From assembly GCA_964006375.1 (NCBI GenBank), contig OZ023269.1, positions 127,271,723-127,335,722 on the forward strand: DNA of 64,000 nt, given 5' to 3'. Position numbers and translations under genes: made by a program. The stretch comes from Tillus elongatus (taxonomy: Eukaryota > Arthropoda > Insecta > Coleoptera > Cleridae). Positions 43,293-56,885 of the stretch are shown piece after piece. Under the pieces are notes generated by a model. The model did no database searches, was not told the origin of the DNA, and worked only from the letters and a program-made list of their open reading frames with translations. The number at the start of each line of letters is the position of its first letter. Within the stretch, counting starts at the first letter, position 1.

Positions 43293-43985
43293 AAGAAAAA
43301 ATAAGAGACAGCATAAATGAGTAGCTGAGGAATTTTTGAAGTCTGCTGTTGTCTTATTTGGTAAATCAAGACAATATTATTTGAACTGCGCCAGTTTTGC
43401 CACAAGAGAAATCTTGGGCTTTCACTAATATTTATTAGGCTGTGCTACGAGTTTCGCTACAAGGGAAATATTTTTGGCTTATCTTGTTTACTAAATAATT
43501 TATTATAGATGGTTATCAAAAATTGACATGAATAATACAGGTTTTGTTTTTGTTTTGATTAAAAAAAAAGCTTACAAGTTTGTTACTGCATAGCTTAATT
43601 ATCATCATTTTTAATTTTTTGGTTTATTGGTGTCAGCTTTGTTATAAAGGTGCATAAAATTTAGAACTCATATTTAAGGTTAGTTAAAAATGTATTACCC
43701 CATTTACTCAATAAAAGGGGTGTGCTCTTTAACGGCCTCGACAATTCTAATTGCTGACTATTTCTCGTTAATATTATTTTAAAACTCAAAAGCTTTAAAG
43801 CAAATAAAACGAAGTGAGAGTTAATAAAATACCTAAATTTGCCTTAAAGAGAAACCTGTTTCCGTGGTTTCAGAGTGAAATATTAAGAGCATGTTTAATA
43901 CCTTTCACAATTAAAGAGATATTTTGCATTTTTTTAAGGATCCGATGTTACCATAGCCTAACTCCCCTTTCCCCCCATGACACAT
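43293..43985. other. no recognisable feature
   Basis: AT-rich presumed intron. The plus-strand open frame at 43,814-44,086 is partly antisense to the LOA fragment that starts at about 43,990 and is not a gene. Confidence 0.4.
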
Positions 43986-43989
43986 TTTG

Positions 43990-45276
43990 TTCAACTTATT
44001 TGGCGACTTCTGGTCACATAAATGGATCTGCTGACCTTCTCTTCGCGAGACTGTCAGCTTCTTCATTGCCTTTAACCCCCGAGTGACCCGGCACCCAGAT
44101 GAGGGTGACCTCATTCTGCCCAGCCAGGTCGCTCGTCTCGTCTCGGCACTCACTCACCAGCCAGGAATTTACCCGTGGGCTACTTAGTGCCTTAAGGGCT
44201 GCCTGGCTGTCTGTGGCTATGAGAATCCGCTTGTTGGTGTAGCCCCTCCTCTTGTTCTCCCGCACACAGTGCAGGATGGCGTACATTTCGGCCTGAAAGA
44301 CCGTTGCATGGACTCCGAGGGAAATACTATGACTTACCCTCTATCCTTCCGAATAAATACTTGCCCCCGTCCCACGCTCCCCGGTGGATCCGTCCGTGAA
44401 TCAGACGAGCGCGTCCCGTGGTGTGCCCGGCATCTCCTCCCGCCATGTCTCCCTATCGGGGATTTCCACTGTGAAGTTGTTTTCCCTGCAGATTCGCGGG
44501 CTCGCGAAGTCTGACCTCATTTCAAGCATAGGCTCCTTCACGATCTCCTGAATTTTGCAGTGGCCCCTGAAGCCTGGTCTGATCTCCAGTCTATCATTGC
44601 AGGCTGGTCTGTATAGTCCTAGCCTGGCCTCCCTTATAATAAGTAAGTGTAGGAGGGGCAGATCCAGCAACACCTCCATGGCGGCTGTTGGGGTTGAAGA
44701 CATGGCCCCTGTGATGTCTAGGCAAGCCATTCTTTGGATCTTGCCTAGTTTATGTTTGGCACTGGATTGTGTCACCTTAGGCCACCAGACCAGTGCCGCG
44801 TATGTTAACGATGGTCTGACCACCCTTGTGTACAGCCAGTGGGCCATACTAGGGCTTCGTCCCCACGATTTCCCACATAGCCGCCTAATGACGGCTAAGG
44901 TCATGACTGCCTTATGCAGTATTTTTTCAACGTGACCATTCTAGGTTAGCTTGAGTCCAATACGACCCCAACACCGCCCTGCCCCTGAGCATGGAACCGA
45001 TCCACCTGCAGCAGGTCGCCTCTATTCCACGCTCTCTGACAGCTGCCAGAACCGATCCGAATGAGATGTTGCTGAAGACCCCCTCTATGTCTAGGAAGGC
45101 CCTCGTCGCCACCTCCCTGTTCTCCAGCGTATTCTCCAGTTTCAGCACCAGTTGGTGCAGTGCTGTTTTTGTTGAGAATCCTGCTCTGTATGCATATTGT
45201 CCGCAGTGTAGAGGGTATGCTTTCAGTAAACCGCCCCTAATGTACCGGTCGAGCAGTTTTTCCACTGTTTTCAACT
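43990..45276 (-). pseudogene. LOA fragment B: RT to RNase H, internally deleted
   Basis: Minus-strand copy corresponding to ORF2 from about residue 522 (KTVEKLLDRYIRGGLLKAYP) to about 1,064 (ADSLAKRRSADPFM). A deletion joins SMLRGRAV to the YWTQANLEW-type region, removing GCPQGSVLSP and the YADD block. The thumb region (SYTYAALVWWPKV-like) and RNase H (FTDG, ATDSQAALKAL and WVPGHSGVKGNEEADSL) are readable across frameshifts. Both ends are broken and the 3-prime untranslated region is missing, so it did not arise as a simple 5-prime-truncated insertion. Confidence 0.88.
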
Positions 45277-46653
45277 AGACTATCCCTTACGTGCAACAAG
45301 ACGTAGAAAAATATATCAACTGCGCAAGTAATTTTTGATCTGCAAACTGTCATTTATTTTTAAATAATAAATTTTTAATGCTACAAATATATGATTAGCT
45401 AAAAGTTAATGTGCTTATCTATATCTCTTGTGTACGTTAATAAAGTAAAAAAAATGCACAGGCGCAGAAAGTGCGTCATGGTTATGAACAAACCGGGAAT
45501 AAGAGTTTTAAGATAAATGGAGACTTTATAATTTGGAGAATGTGAAGCGGCGTTGGATTATATGGTAAATATCACGACTACATGTAATAATACGCTTTGT
45601 GTACAAAACAAACTATATAAATATAATTTAAATATGACATCAATATGAGATAATATCATTTATTTTTGACTAATTATATCTCAAATTCAAATGCTAAGAA
45701 AATAGGTAATTAAGACAATTATTGTTCTCTGAACAGGTTACGAATTTTACCTTAAAATCTTTCAAACTTTGATAACTACATTTTTGGTTTACCTAGAACC
45801 TCCAAATTTCGTACATAGTAAAGCCTGTATAAACCTAACACGTATACCAAAGTTAATCAAAATTACGATGTTAATTTGGACGATACAATTTTCTTTTCTC
45901 GAAAAAATCCTGCATTTTTTTGAGAAAAAAGTTTTTACCGACCCAAAATTAAATTTTTTGGAACCAAATATAAGTGTACGGTTCGGTAAAATTTAATCAG
46001 AATGTTACATACAATGTAAACAGAAACACCTGTGCATTTCGAAAGAACTAAAATCTCGTTGAAGATAAAAACAGTTAGCGAATATGTCATGAAAGCTAGA
46101 CATCTAGCTTACGTCGCTGAAAATAAACCACCTACAAGCTCTAAGAAGTGTGTTTCCACTTCGTGGTATATATTTTTTGTAAATAGAAGCGAAGAGCAAG
46201 GCACAAAACGCTTTAAAATGCAAAATCATCATCTCGATTCCATGTATTATTGCGCTGACAGAACTCAATGCAACAATATGAGACTCGAGGCACTGGTATT
46301 GCAATATAGCAAAAATTCAGAATAAACGATATTTAATATATCTCGCTTGCTATACCAAAAATGCATATGTATATTTATCCCACTTTTATAAATCCAGTAT
46401 TTTATTGCAAATAATTTATAAAGGTATCCATGTATATAGATATTTTACAAAACATTTTACCACAACAAAATTAACTGCAAATAGGGTTCCACTGTTTTAT
46501 ATTTTATCAGAGTCAAATTAAATACACGTTTTAAAAATGCTTTACAATTGCAAAATGAAACTTGAAATTCCCCCGAAAGTTGATCCTACTGGTTTAATTA
46601 ATAAACTAATTCGAGCCATATAGTAGGAATTTATCTGCTAAACTATAGAAATT
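45277..46653. other. no recognisable gene; one terminus echo
   Basis: GGCGCAGAAAGTGCGTCATG at 45,461-45,480 is a decayed MITE terminus. Around 45,760-46,000 the text (CCAAATTTCGTACATAG, TTTTTGAGAAAAAAG) may be a very old TA-core body. The 97-codon frame at 46,032-46,325 shows no family motif. Confidence 0.4.
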
Positions 46654-46665
46654 GAAGTAAGCCTT

Positions 46666-47863
46666 TTTTCTTCCCTCAGGGCTCATCCGCGGCTTTGCCG
46701 CCCCGATATCACTGCAACCTTTGATTTATTGTGCATACCCTTAGTCTTACTCCACCTATTCCAAAATCACTGTGCCTTGAACTAGTCTGCACAGCGATTG
46801 ATAAGGTGAAGTTTTATAATGCTCTGTCTGCGGTCTAGACTCACCGTAGATCAGTTGTCTTTTGCGGTCCAGAGCTTTGCACTCGAACAAGACGTGCTGG
46901 GCTGATTCCTCCCCCTCGCCGCAGAGTCTGCATGCGAGGTCCCCCTCGAACCGCCCCATTTTATGCAGGTGTTTCTTGACGGTCATGTGTCCCGTCAAGA
47001 GACCTGTTATGTTTCTGAGCTGTCATCTGCTAAGATTTAGCAGCTCCACAGCTCTCTTTGAACTGGGTTCGTCAATTATTGACTTCCCATGTCTGAGCCC
47101 TGGACAGTCTGCCCAGTACACCTTGTGGCTCCCCTGGCAGTGCTCTTTGTCACGCCAAGAGCCGGTTCTGGTCCCATAAATGGTTCTGTTGACCCTTTCT
47201 TCGCGAGACTTGTCAGCTTCTTCATTGCCTTTGACCCCCCAGTGACCCGACACCTAGATGAGGGTAACCTCATTCTGCCCAGCAAGGTCGCTCGTCTCGT
47301 CTCGGCACTCATTCACCAGCCAGGAATTTACCCGTGAGCTACTTAGGGCCTTAAGGACTGCCTGGCTGTCTGTGGCTATGAGGATCCGCTTGTTGGTGTA
47401 GCCCTTCCTCTTGTTCTGCCGCACACAGTGCAGGATGGCGTACATTTCGGCCTAAAAGACCGATGCATGGGCCCCGGGAGAAATACTATGACTTACCCTC
47501 GGTCCATCCGAATAAACACCTGCCCCCGTCCCACGCTCCCCGCCGGGTCCGTCCGTGAACCAGACGAGCGCGCCCCCGTGGTATGCCCGGCGTCTCCTCC
47601 CGCCATGCCTCACGGTCGGGGATCTCCACTGTAAAGTTGTTTTCCCTGCAGATTCGCGGGCTCGCGACGTCTGACCACATTTCAAGCATGGGCTCCTTCA
47701 CGATTTCCTAAATTTTGCAGTGGCCGCTGAGGCCTGAGCTGATCTTCAGTCTACCATTGCAGGATAGTCTGTGTAGTCCTAGCCTGGCCTCCCCCATAAT
47801 AACAAAGTGGAGGGGGGTGGGGTGGGGGGCAGATCCAGCAACACCTCCATGGCGGCCGTTGGG
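46666..47863 (-). pseudogene. LOA fragment A: 5-prime-truncated copy
   Basis: Minus-strand copy with the LOA 3-prime end (GCGGCAAAGCCGC and CCCTGAGGGAAGAAAAAA at 46,666-46,710), the zinc-finger segment (DLACRLCGEGEESAQHVLFE, last Cys region altered), RNase H (ATDSQAVLKALSSS) and upstream to the EVLLDLP region. Frameshifts and a ~27-bp deletion after GATRCTGQ break it. Flanks GAAGTAAGCCTT (46,654-46,665) and GAAGTGAACCTT (47,864-47,875) look like a 12-bp target duplication with two mismatches. An older insertion than the full-length copy. Confidence 0.88.
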
Positions 47864-48842
47864 GAAGTGAACCTTGGTTATTAGACTAGAGGAAAATTGA
47901 GTTATTGACGTTTAGGTAATTATTGATAATTGAAATTTGTTACCATAACGCAGTTGCTGCGTCTGAACTTTTATAAGCATAGAAGGCACCAGCTGTAATT
48001 AAATTAATCTGTTTTCATCTGTGCCTGTCTGTATAAATTAATTATAAATATTAATAACATATACATTTAGAACTTTCCCTTTACATTTGCGGTTGAAAGT
48101 GACTTTCCAGTTATTTGAATGGAAACAAATGTGAAACGTTTTATATTATTGACAGTGTCACTTTGAAAACACCCGTTTCCTGTTTCCAATATCATAATAG
48201 ATTGAAGAATAATGCTGTATCTGAGAAAGCAATATAATCTAAACCTATAAAAGCTATATAATTTTTCGAATCAATATTCCATTTATGATCTAAGTCAAGC
48301 GTGGAAAAACGTTAGACCTAGTTTTCTATTTTCCATCCGTTTCCAAGATATATGATAAAAAATACAAACTGGATTTCGTATTTTCTCTAACAGGAAGAGT
48401 TTAGTCACCGTTTTGATATTTTCTACGTAAAGCCATTTGTATAAAAAGTCAATAGAAAATATATTAAAATTTATATTATATTCAGTGTTTAAAGTAAAAG
48501 GCATATTTTTGTATATTGAACCAACAGCTGTAAAAAATATGAAATTCCAAATTATTAATTCTGTAAGGCAGTGTTTTTCTCAACTTGTTCATCATATTCA
48601 AAAGGCGATGTTGCCTTATCGGCCCAACCAATACCCCCTGTCTTCAATAGCTCATTCCACTTCATGAATTGGGTCAGATTTTCCAGGAGTTTTCCTCTAG
48701 ATCTACCCCCTCCCTTTTTTCCTAGTATATGTCATTCACATAATGTCAAATTTATTATATCTAAGAATATGTCCAACAAATTGTACCTTACTTCTCGATT
48801 CCTTTACGCGCACCCTTCTTCTCTCACCTCTCAAAGCACACT
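47864..48842. other. MITE terminus, otherwise unassigned
   Basis: TACCATAACGCAGTTGCTGC then GTCTGAACTTTTA at 47,941-47,973 is a diverged MITE terminus. Beyond it nothing was recognised up to 48,842. Confidence 0.45.
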
Positions 48843-48988
48843 TTTAGTGAATTTTTATTTAAAAAATTCACTAATTCACAAAAATTCACTATGAGGTATC
48901 GATGGTGAGACTTTCCAAAAAAAATTTCAAATGAGCGTCAATTTGTGCCCCTAGAACCCATATCCGGGGTCAGTTTCGATTTTTATAT

Positions 48989-49066
<78 letters not shown>

Positions 49067-49357
49067 AACCGACAACTCAAAAAATAATTAACCGATTTTG
49101 ATGAAACTCGGCAAGTGCTTTTCTTTTATTAATAGCTTGGATGAGTTTGTTAGCCAGGAAAATCGGACAAGGTTTTCTGGGAATTTTGAGTTTTCAATCG
49201 AAAAAAAAATTTTTTTCGAAAATAACAAAGCTATTTCGATGAAATTTGGTGGACATGTTGCTTTGGGTCAGACCTAACTATGTACCAAAATTCAGCTTTC
49301 AAGGTTTACAGAAAATTGAGCTATTCCAATTTGAAACATTTATTTTTAATATCACCG
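48843..49357 (+). repeat. TA-core repeat copy
   Basis: TTAGTGAATTTTTATTTAAA hairpin end, CCCTAGAACCCATATCCGG, TA tract 48,990-49,064, then ACTCAAAAAATAATTAACCG and the body to GAGCTATTCCAATTTGAAAC. It parallels 1,157-2,270 including the GAGGTATCGATGGTGAGACT segment, so these two form a subfamily. The right terminus is missing. Confidence 0.82.
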
Positions 49358-49737
49358 CTTTTCATTGACAATGGCAAAAACTGGTTTATAAGGATACGAG
49401 ATCTAGTATGTCTGAGTCGCTACCTTCGCTACCTTTGATATCATTGCGCAGGTCAGTTACACGCTGTAACTGACGTTTATCGTATATTATTAGATTGTTT
49501 ATCCGTTTTCAATTTCAGTTGACAAATTATTTGTGTTATTTGGGAATTTTAATATATAAGTGCAAATTATTCCTTTACGATTTTATTAATGTTAGTGGGT
49601 GGACTAAACAGTTATGTTTTGTCAAGAGATATAAAGGATCGAAGTTTTAGGAAAAGGGCTGATATGCAACAGGTTAGTTATTTTCTCTCTGATGCTTTGG
49701 CGGTAGTTTTAGTTAAGTTTATGGTTTAACGGTCCAT
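49358..49737. other. no recognisable feature
   Basis: Apart from CTGATGCTTTGGCGGTAGTT near 49,690, which is the end of a TA-core body, nothing was recognised. Confidence 0.4.
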
Positions 49738-50156
49738 AATTTTTAGCTAATTTTCGTACAAAAAATTCGTCATTGACGAGACCGCGACTTTAGAATTTTA
49801 AAAAGATTTCTTCAAATGAGCGCAAACTAGGCTCCCTAGAATCCATATCCGGGTTTACGTTCAGTTTTTATCTGTTTTCATATATACAGGGTGACGCATT
49901 TCTACGGTAAAGCTCAATATAATTATTATTATACAAGAGACGAGAAAACATTATATAAGGGTGCCTTGTGCTGCATCTTATAAAATTATTTTGACAATCA
50001 CATTATTTTGATAAAATATGGCACATTGTTTCTACTATATAGCTTATACCGGTAACCAAACTAATGACTGCTTGCATTAAAAAGACATATTTGCTATTCA
50101 AAGTATTTTTATAAAAATGCACTTCCATAACGCACTTGCTGCGTCCAGACTTTTTA
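49738..50156 (+). repeat. composite repeat piece with CAGGGTGACGC module
   Basis: Core text (CCCTAGAATCCATATCCGGG) leads to TATATA and at once CAGGGTGACGCATTTCTACG at 49,887, a transposon-end-like module seen in reverse at 7,774. This joins, with deletion, to the right half of the palindrome-tipped MITE, ending CATAACGCACTTGCTGCGTC and CAGACTTTTTA at 50,156. Confidence 0.75.
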
Positions 50157-51528
50157 TTCATCTTACTTGTGTCGGTGTACCTTGTCTTTGTTATTTTTTT
50201 AATATCCACATTTCGGATGATTATATTTTCTTAATGCCGTACATACTCAAATTCCAGCTTTCTGTCCCATACATTATAATATTTCATACTTATAAGTTAA
50301 TCAAGCCATTCCTCAGTTCCAAGTTAAAATGTTTATTAGTGCTCAGCAAACAAACTGACGTCATTTTCACTCCATTTTTTATATAGACCGCGACGTCAGT
50401 TAAATATGTCAATAATTAATATTTAGATGACGTCATGATTACGTTATAAGTAAGGCCTTGACGACGTTGTTCTAATGTACTGGTTGCCATAAATAGCAAC
50501 TTGAAAAAAGGCAACTTTTGATTTAGTTTTTGACGAAGTCATGGATTCCATTAAATCTCGCGAGTAACATAATTTCAATTATTTATCTAACATTGCCATA
50601 GAAAATGACAAATTGGAACACCATGGATGGTTTCGAACATGTTTGAAAATTGAATTTCTCGCAGACGCTGAACTAAATACTCGTGTATACAGTTTTTCTG
50701 TTTACACCATCATAATCAGAGGGTAAAAAATACACACCTTTGCTCGTTTACTAGACTTTATTATAGCTACAACGTTAAGTAGAATGACTTGATACAAATG
50801 CATCAGAAAATACTTGATATCGACGTCAACAGGACGTAAGTTAAATGAGTTAATATAATCGTCAGAAAATTGCCTTAATTGAGACGCTTTAAGTTGATCA
50901 TTTGACAGCACCGACCAAAAATCATCAATTATTTGCGTAAAAATGACGACAGGTTGTTTTCTGGGTGAAAAGTGTATTTATCGGTAATTTTTCAGAAAAG
51001 CGCAATGTCAGCTTTCTGAAAAAAAAATCAGAAACATGTTTGGAACCACCTATGTTTGTATAAACTACAATATAAATGTTCTGGTTGCAACCCCCAAGAA
51101 AATTACGGACCCCGGAGCAAATTCGGTTGCTGGGAAGAAAATTAAAATTAAATATAAATTCAAAGTTTCTATCTTTGCATTTCTGAAAATAATAAAGATA
51201 TTTTGATGAAATTTGGTCTTTATATTCTATATGGACTTATTATTTACAAAAATTGTAGCAAAATTGAACATTCTAAATTATAGGTTATGTAGTTATTGGA
51301 ATTTAAAAGACTTTTTATAAACAAACTAGCTGCGTGCGGCCCTTGTCTTCATGAGCAGTTGATTAAAAGTATTATAAGATAAATGATAAATTAACAATGA
51401 AATTTTAAATTAGAAAATGTAACTGCAAAAACTATTTCTTATAATATAACATTTTTATTAGATTACGGCTTTAAGAAAGACTTCCTGTATTAGTGCAAGG
51501 AGAATAATATATTTCTAGTAATGAACTA
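50157..51528. other. unassigned; cluster of TGACGTCA sites
   Basis: No gene seen. Two perfect TGACGTCA octamers (50,356-50,363 and 50,428-50,435) and a GACGTCAGTT at 50,391-50,400 lie within 80 bp; the first and the GACGTCAGTT form an inverted repeat. TGACGTCA is the CREB/ATF consensus, but function here is only a possibility. A worn TA-core body occurs around 51,110-51,320. Confidence 0.4.
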
Positions 51529-51532
51529 GTCG

Positions 51533-51618
51533 ACTTGTATATTGGTCGTTAATCGAATAAACCGATTCTATTCGGCTATTCGACTAGCCGAATTATTCGA
51601 CTAGTCGAATTAATCAAC
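51533..51618. repeat. ATTCGACTAG palindrome cluster
   Basis: Overlapping palindromes CTATTCGACTAGCCGAAT and TTATTCGACTAGTCGAATTA, with partial units on either side, form a dense symmetrical block. Such motif clusters occur in subterminal regions of some hAT elements, but no TIR or 8-bp duplication was found. Confidence 0.6.
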
Positions 51619-51743
51619 CAGCGGACTGGTACAGAAAGGAAGTTTTTTATCAGGAAAGTATAAAATAAAGAATGTAAGACTAAAAACCAAAAATTATCTA
51701 CAAAACATTATGGAAATAACAACTCATCACACTGGAGAATGTA

Positions 51744-52090
51744 CAGGGTGAGTATTATAAATGATAACCCCCTTTTATTTTCGTTATTTCTGGGCGAATT
51801 GATTTGTTCAAAAACTTATTTTGAACAATTTTTAACTTAGTTTCTGAATCTGATATCGCCTTTCAAGAATTTTGAATAATGTACGAGGTGGAACAAAAAA
51901 TATAGTTTTTTTAAAATGGAACATTCTGTATTTTTTTACATATTATAATTTGTAATATTACAAAAATATATAGTTCTAGGACATTTGGATAAGCAGTTTT
52001 TAAGTTATGATGAAATATGTAAAACGACAAATCTGTTTACGTATTACTCAATAATATACGAAGTAGCCTTTGGAAACAAAATTTTAATTT

Positions 52091-52097
<7 letters not shown>
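51744..52097 (+). mobile_element. DNA transposon end fragment
   Basis: TA is followed by CAGGGTGAGTATTATAAATG and ATAACCCCCTTTTATTTTCG, a classic TA-inserting terminus. About 350 bp of non-coding sequence with GTACGAGGTGGAACAAAAAA leads to the next TA tract. No partner end found. Confidence 0.55.
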
Positions 52098-52171
<74 letters not shown>

Positions 52172-52491
52172 GGGTATTACACCGATAACTCAAAAAATAA
52201 TGGGCCGATTTTGATTGTAAGTGGCTTGAATAAGTTCGTTAGCCAGGAAAATCTGACGAGGTTTTCCGGGAAAATTTTGAGTTTCCTTTCAAAAACAAAT
52301 TTTAGCTCAAAAAATAGAAAAGCTATGATAACCAAATTTGGTAGGTAGATTTGCGATATAAAAAGTAAACTATACACCAAAATTTAGATTTCTAAGTTAC
52401 AAGAAAAAAAAGTTATAATAACATTTTTGGTGCCAGATCATTTCTATGAAAATTCACTACCATAACGCACTTGCTGCGTCCCGACTTTTTA
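52098..52491 (+). repeat. TA-core repeat with MITE terminus
   Basis: TA tract 52,098-52,167, then TATTACACCGATAACTC, TTCGTTAGCCAGGAAAATCT and a shortened body, ending at CATAACGCACTTGCTGCGTC and CCGACTTTTTA (52,491). The left core is absent. Confidence 0.8.
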
Positions 52492-53120
52492 AAATAAAGT
52501 GATCCAAAGATACATAACAGTACTACGCTCCAAAATTATTACTGAGAATGAGAATTTTTTATACGTACCTTAATGGACTTTCAGTTTTGCTTTATTTTTA
52601 ACAGATTATTACGTAAGTCTTGCAAAGTTCAATGTTTAAAAGACATTTAAAAATATCAATTTCGAAAATAACTTACTGATCACTGGTAGTTGACGAAATA
52701 GTATTAAAAGTCAATTTTCTTTACATTAGATATTTTAGTTGTAGGTAAACTTTGGCCGGCATCTACCAGATTATAGTTATTGCAACAATTAGAACTAAAA
52801 TTTCGAATTTGTAGGTACAAAATAACAAAATTTATTTAAAATTTTAATAGCTAATATATTCTGGAGGTAAATTGGGAAAGGGACAGAAAAGACAAACAGA
52901 AAAGTAGAACACGACTTCTTGCAGAAAACACTATAGACAACTGACGCGACTTGCCATATAATTTATGATAATGAAAACGTACTGGGTTAAACTTCTTATT
53001 TCACTGTAAATATTTTCGTTATTTACTGTCGTTAGGTATGCTAAACATCTTTATGTAAACATTCTTGAGGAAATTCTTATAATCAGAAAAAAAGCCTGTC
53101 ATAGAATCATAGCGGTTTTA
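52492..53120. other. no recognisable feature
   Basis: AT-rich stretch without open frames of interest or shared repeats. Confidence 0.4.
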
Positions 53121-53122
53121 TA

Positions 53123-54540
53123 CAGGGTTAGGAAAATGTATCGAAAGGCACTTACGTTTCCTGAAATATTCATTATTCAAAAAAAAATGTTTTTACAAAA
53201 GTTTTTCGACCATTTTTTTGCTACAAACTGGTGATATTCAATTTTTCCTAGCGTAAATAAATTCGTTGCTATACCAAAATCATTTTTTAATAGCAAAATA
53301 TTAGTTTTTTCATTTTGGGAAAGAACGTATCTTCCTTGATAAGGCACTATAAAAATTTAGTTGGGTTCCATAAGAAAAAAATTGAGCAAAAATTAACTTT
53401 CTTAAAAATCACCCCCTTCGGTTGGACTTCGTTAATCAATTTCTTATCAAGTTACCCATTGAAAAAATATGACAGTATTTGTAGCTGTCAATTGCAAACA
53501 TTGTTTACTTCATAGCGCTCCACATGAGAAAATTGAGAACTTATCCAAATTAATAATAATTATTATTATGGCAGAATTGAGCCAGAAGCTAAGAATTGAA
53601 ATATTACGTGACAGAAAACGTAGTTATAAAGAAGTGTACATGCTTCTCCATGAAGTGTATTCTAGTAGGCAACAAATTATTTTAAGATATGTTTTCAAAT
53701 TATTGAAAAAAATTAACGGAACTGGTAGTTTCAAAGATAAACCAAGTATTAGGAAGACCAAAAACGGCTGTAGCTGGTAATAAGGCATTAGATGTATTGT
53801 TGTTGTCTTCACATGAAACCCCTTATTTGTCTACAAACGAAGTCGCTACGTTACACAATGTTTCACAAAAATATGTCGTACATTTGCTAAAAAAAGAAAC
53901 ATTTCACCCATACAAAGTACCGCGGGTACAAGAACTTGTAGATGGCGATTTTGAAAGGCTTATTGAATTTTGCAATATTATGATAAGCAAATGAATCCGA
54001 ACCTCCTTTTTTCAGATGAAGCTACGTTTACACTGCATGAATTTGTGTAATAATGAATAAACAAAATTATCGTTATTGGTTTCAAATTCCACATTGGATG
54101 CTGGAGGTTCAAACCCAGCGACGTCAAAAAATTAATGTATAGACCGGTATACTAGACAGCAGTATTATTGGGCTGTTCTTTATTGAGCGAAAGCTAACAT
54201 CTGAAAAATATTATAATTTATTAAGAGAATAAATTATAACTGCTGTGGTTGCAGTGCGCCCAGTTAATGAAATTTGGTTTCATTCAGCAAGATGGAGCCC
54301 CCATTCATTTTGGGATATCTGTGCGGCAATATTTGGATGAAGTTTTCCCAGAGAAGTGGATTGCGTGTGGTGGTGCTCTTGAATGGCCGGCTCGCTCTCC
54401 TGATTTGACGCCATGTGATTTTTTCTTTGGGGGTCACTTGACTAATCTTGTATACAAAGACAGGCTTTTAAATCTGGGAGATCTGAAAGCTACAATTATT
54501 CCAAAAGTCAACATTAAAAGAGATATAGAGTCTTAAAGTG
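53123..54540 (+). mobile_element. DD41D-type transposon with broken transposase
   Basis: A left terminus CAGGGTTAGGAAAATGTATC follows TA at 53,121. Transposase pieces: MTVFVAVNCKHCLLH to SQKLRIEILRDRKRSYKEVY and YSSRQQIILRYVFKLLKKIN (helix-turn-helix, 53,469-53,780); then, shifted, LSTNEVATLHNVSQKYVVHL and HPYKVPRVQELVDGDFERLI, then a stop; then MNPNLLFSDEATFTLHEF (first Asp), a gap with stops, and an open frame 54,249-54,536 with FIQQDGAPIHFGISVRQYL (second Asp) and WPARSPDLTPCDFFF (third Asp). There are 41 residues between the last two aspartates, which matches the DD41D (rosa-like) group rather than DD34D mariner. The right end is replaced by LINE sequence. Confidence 0.83.
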
Positions 54541-54726
54541 ATAAAATGAATTTCGATTTTCCTTGATATTTATCACACCATTCTTTAATCGACTCCACAT
54601 TTGTGACTCGTCGAAATATCTTCACATCATCTGCAAACAAGATGCACTGGGAATATTTTACAGAGTCAACAAAGTCCTGAATGAATACAGTGAAAAGTAA
54701 GTGGCCTAAGTGACTTGCCTGTACAA
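54541..54726 (-). pseudogene. jockey-type LINE reverse transcriptase fragment (YADD region)
   Basis: The minus strand reads SHLGHLLFTVFIQDFVDSVK then YSQCILFADDVKIFRRVTNV. This matches the QGSHLGPLLF...FADDxKIFR blocks of jockey-clade reverse transcriptases, with both catalytic aspartates of FADD kept. Only about 60 codons survive. It begins exactly where the transposase frame ends, so the two are joined by insertion or deletion. Confidence 0.8.
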
Positions 54727-54972
54727 CTCAAGACAATACATGAATTTCAAATCAACTTATAACAATAACGAGGATCAACAACAATCATGTTAATAAAATA
54801 ACTAATTAACAGTAACAGGAATAGAAGCAGTTTCTATATGACGAAAATATCTACATACGTCAACTCATTACATTATTACAACTCTTTTGGTCAAGCTTGC
54901 ATTTAGGGCACAGATCCATGCATACGTAAAAATTGTGTTACAAACCGTGAATATTCCTGGCAGGGTTGCTAC

Positions 54973-56402
<1,430 letters not shown>

Positions 56403-56467
56403 AGAGTTTTTTTTTTGCAAATGAGCGCGAACTAGGACCCCTAGAACCCATATCCGGTGTCAGTTTC

Positions 56468-56559
<92 letters not shown>

Positions 56560-56885
56560 CACACTGATAACTCAAAAAATAATGGGCCGATTTTGATAAA
56601 ATTTGGCATGTACCTTCCTTTTGCAAGTGGCTTGGATAAGTTCGTTAATCAGAAAAATCGGACGAGGTTTTCCGGGAAAATTTTGAGTTTTCATTCGAAA
56701 AAAATGTTTTTCTGAAAAAATAAAAAAGCTATGATAACCAAATTTGGTAGGTAGGTTTACGATATAAAAAGTAAACTATACACTATATTTATATTTCTAT
56801 GTTAAAAGAAAAAAAAGTTATAATAAAATATTTGGTGCCAGATCATTTCTATGAAAATTCACTACCATAACGCACTTGCTGCGTC
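56403..56885 (+). repeat. TA-core repeat directly after copy B
   Basis: It begins within core text (ATGAGCGCGAACTAGGACCC), has TA tract 56,473-56,555, a shortened body with GGGCCGATTTTGATAAAATT, and ends at CATAACGCACTTGCTGCGTC (56,885). It resembles 52,098-52,491 in its right half. Confidence 0.8.

Noticed and set aside
44555..44935. Plus-strand open frames across 43.8-47.6 kb
   Set aside because: They are antisense to LOA fragments A and B; the minus strand carries the real protein motifs.
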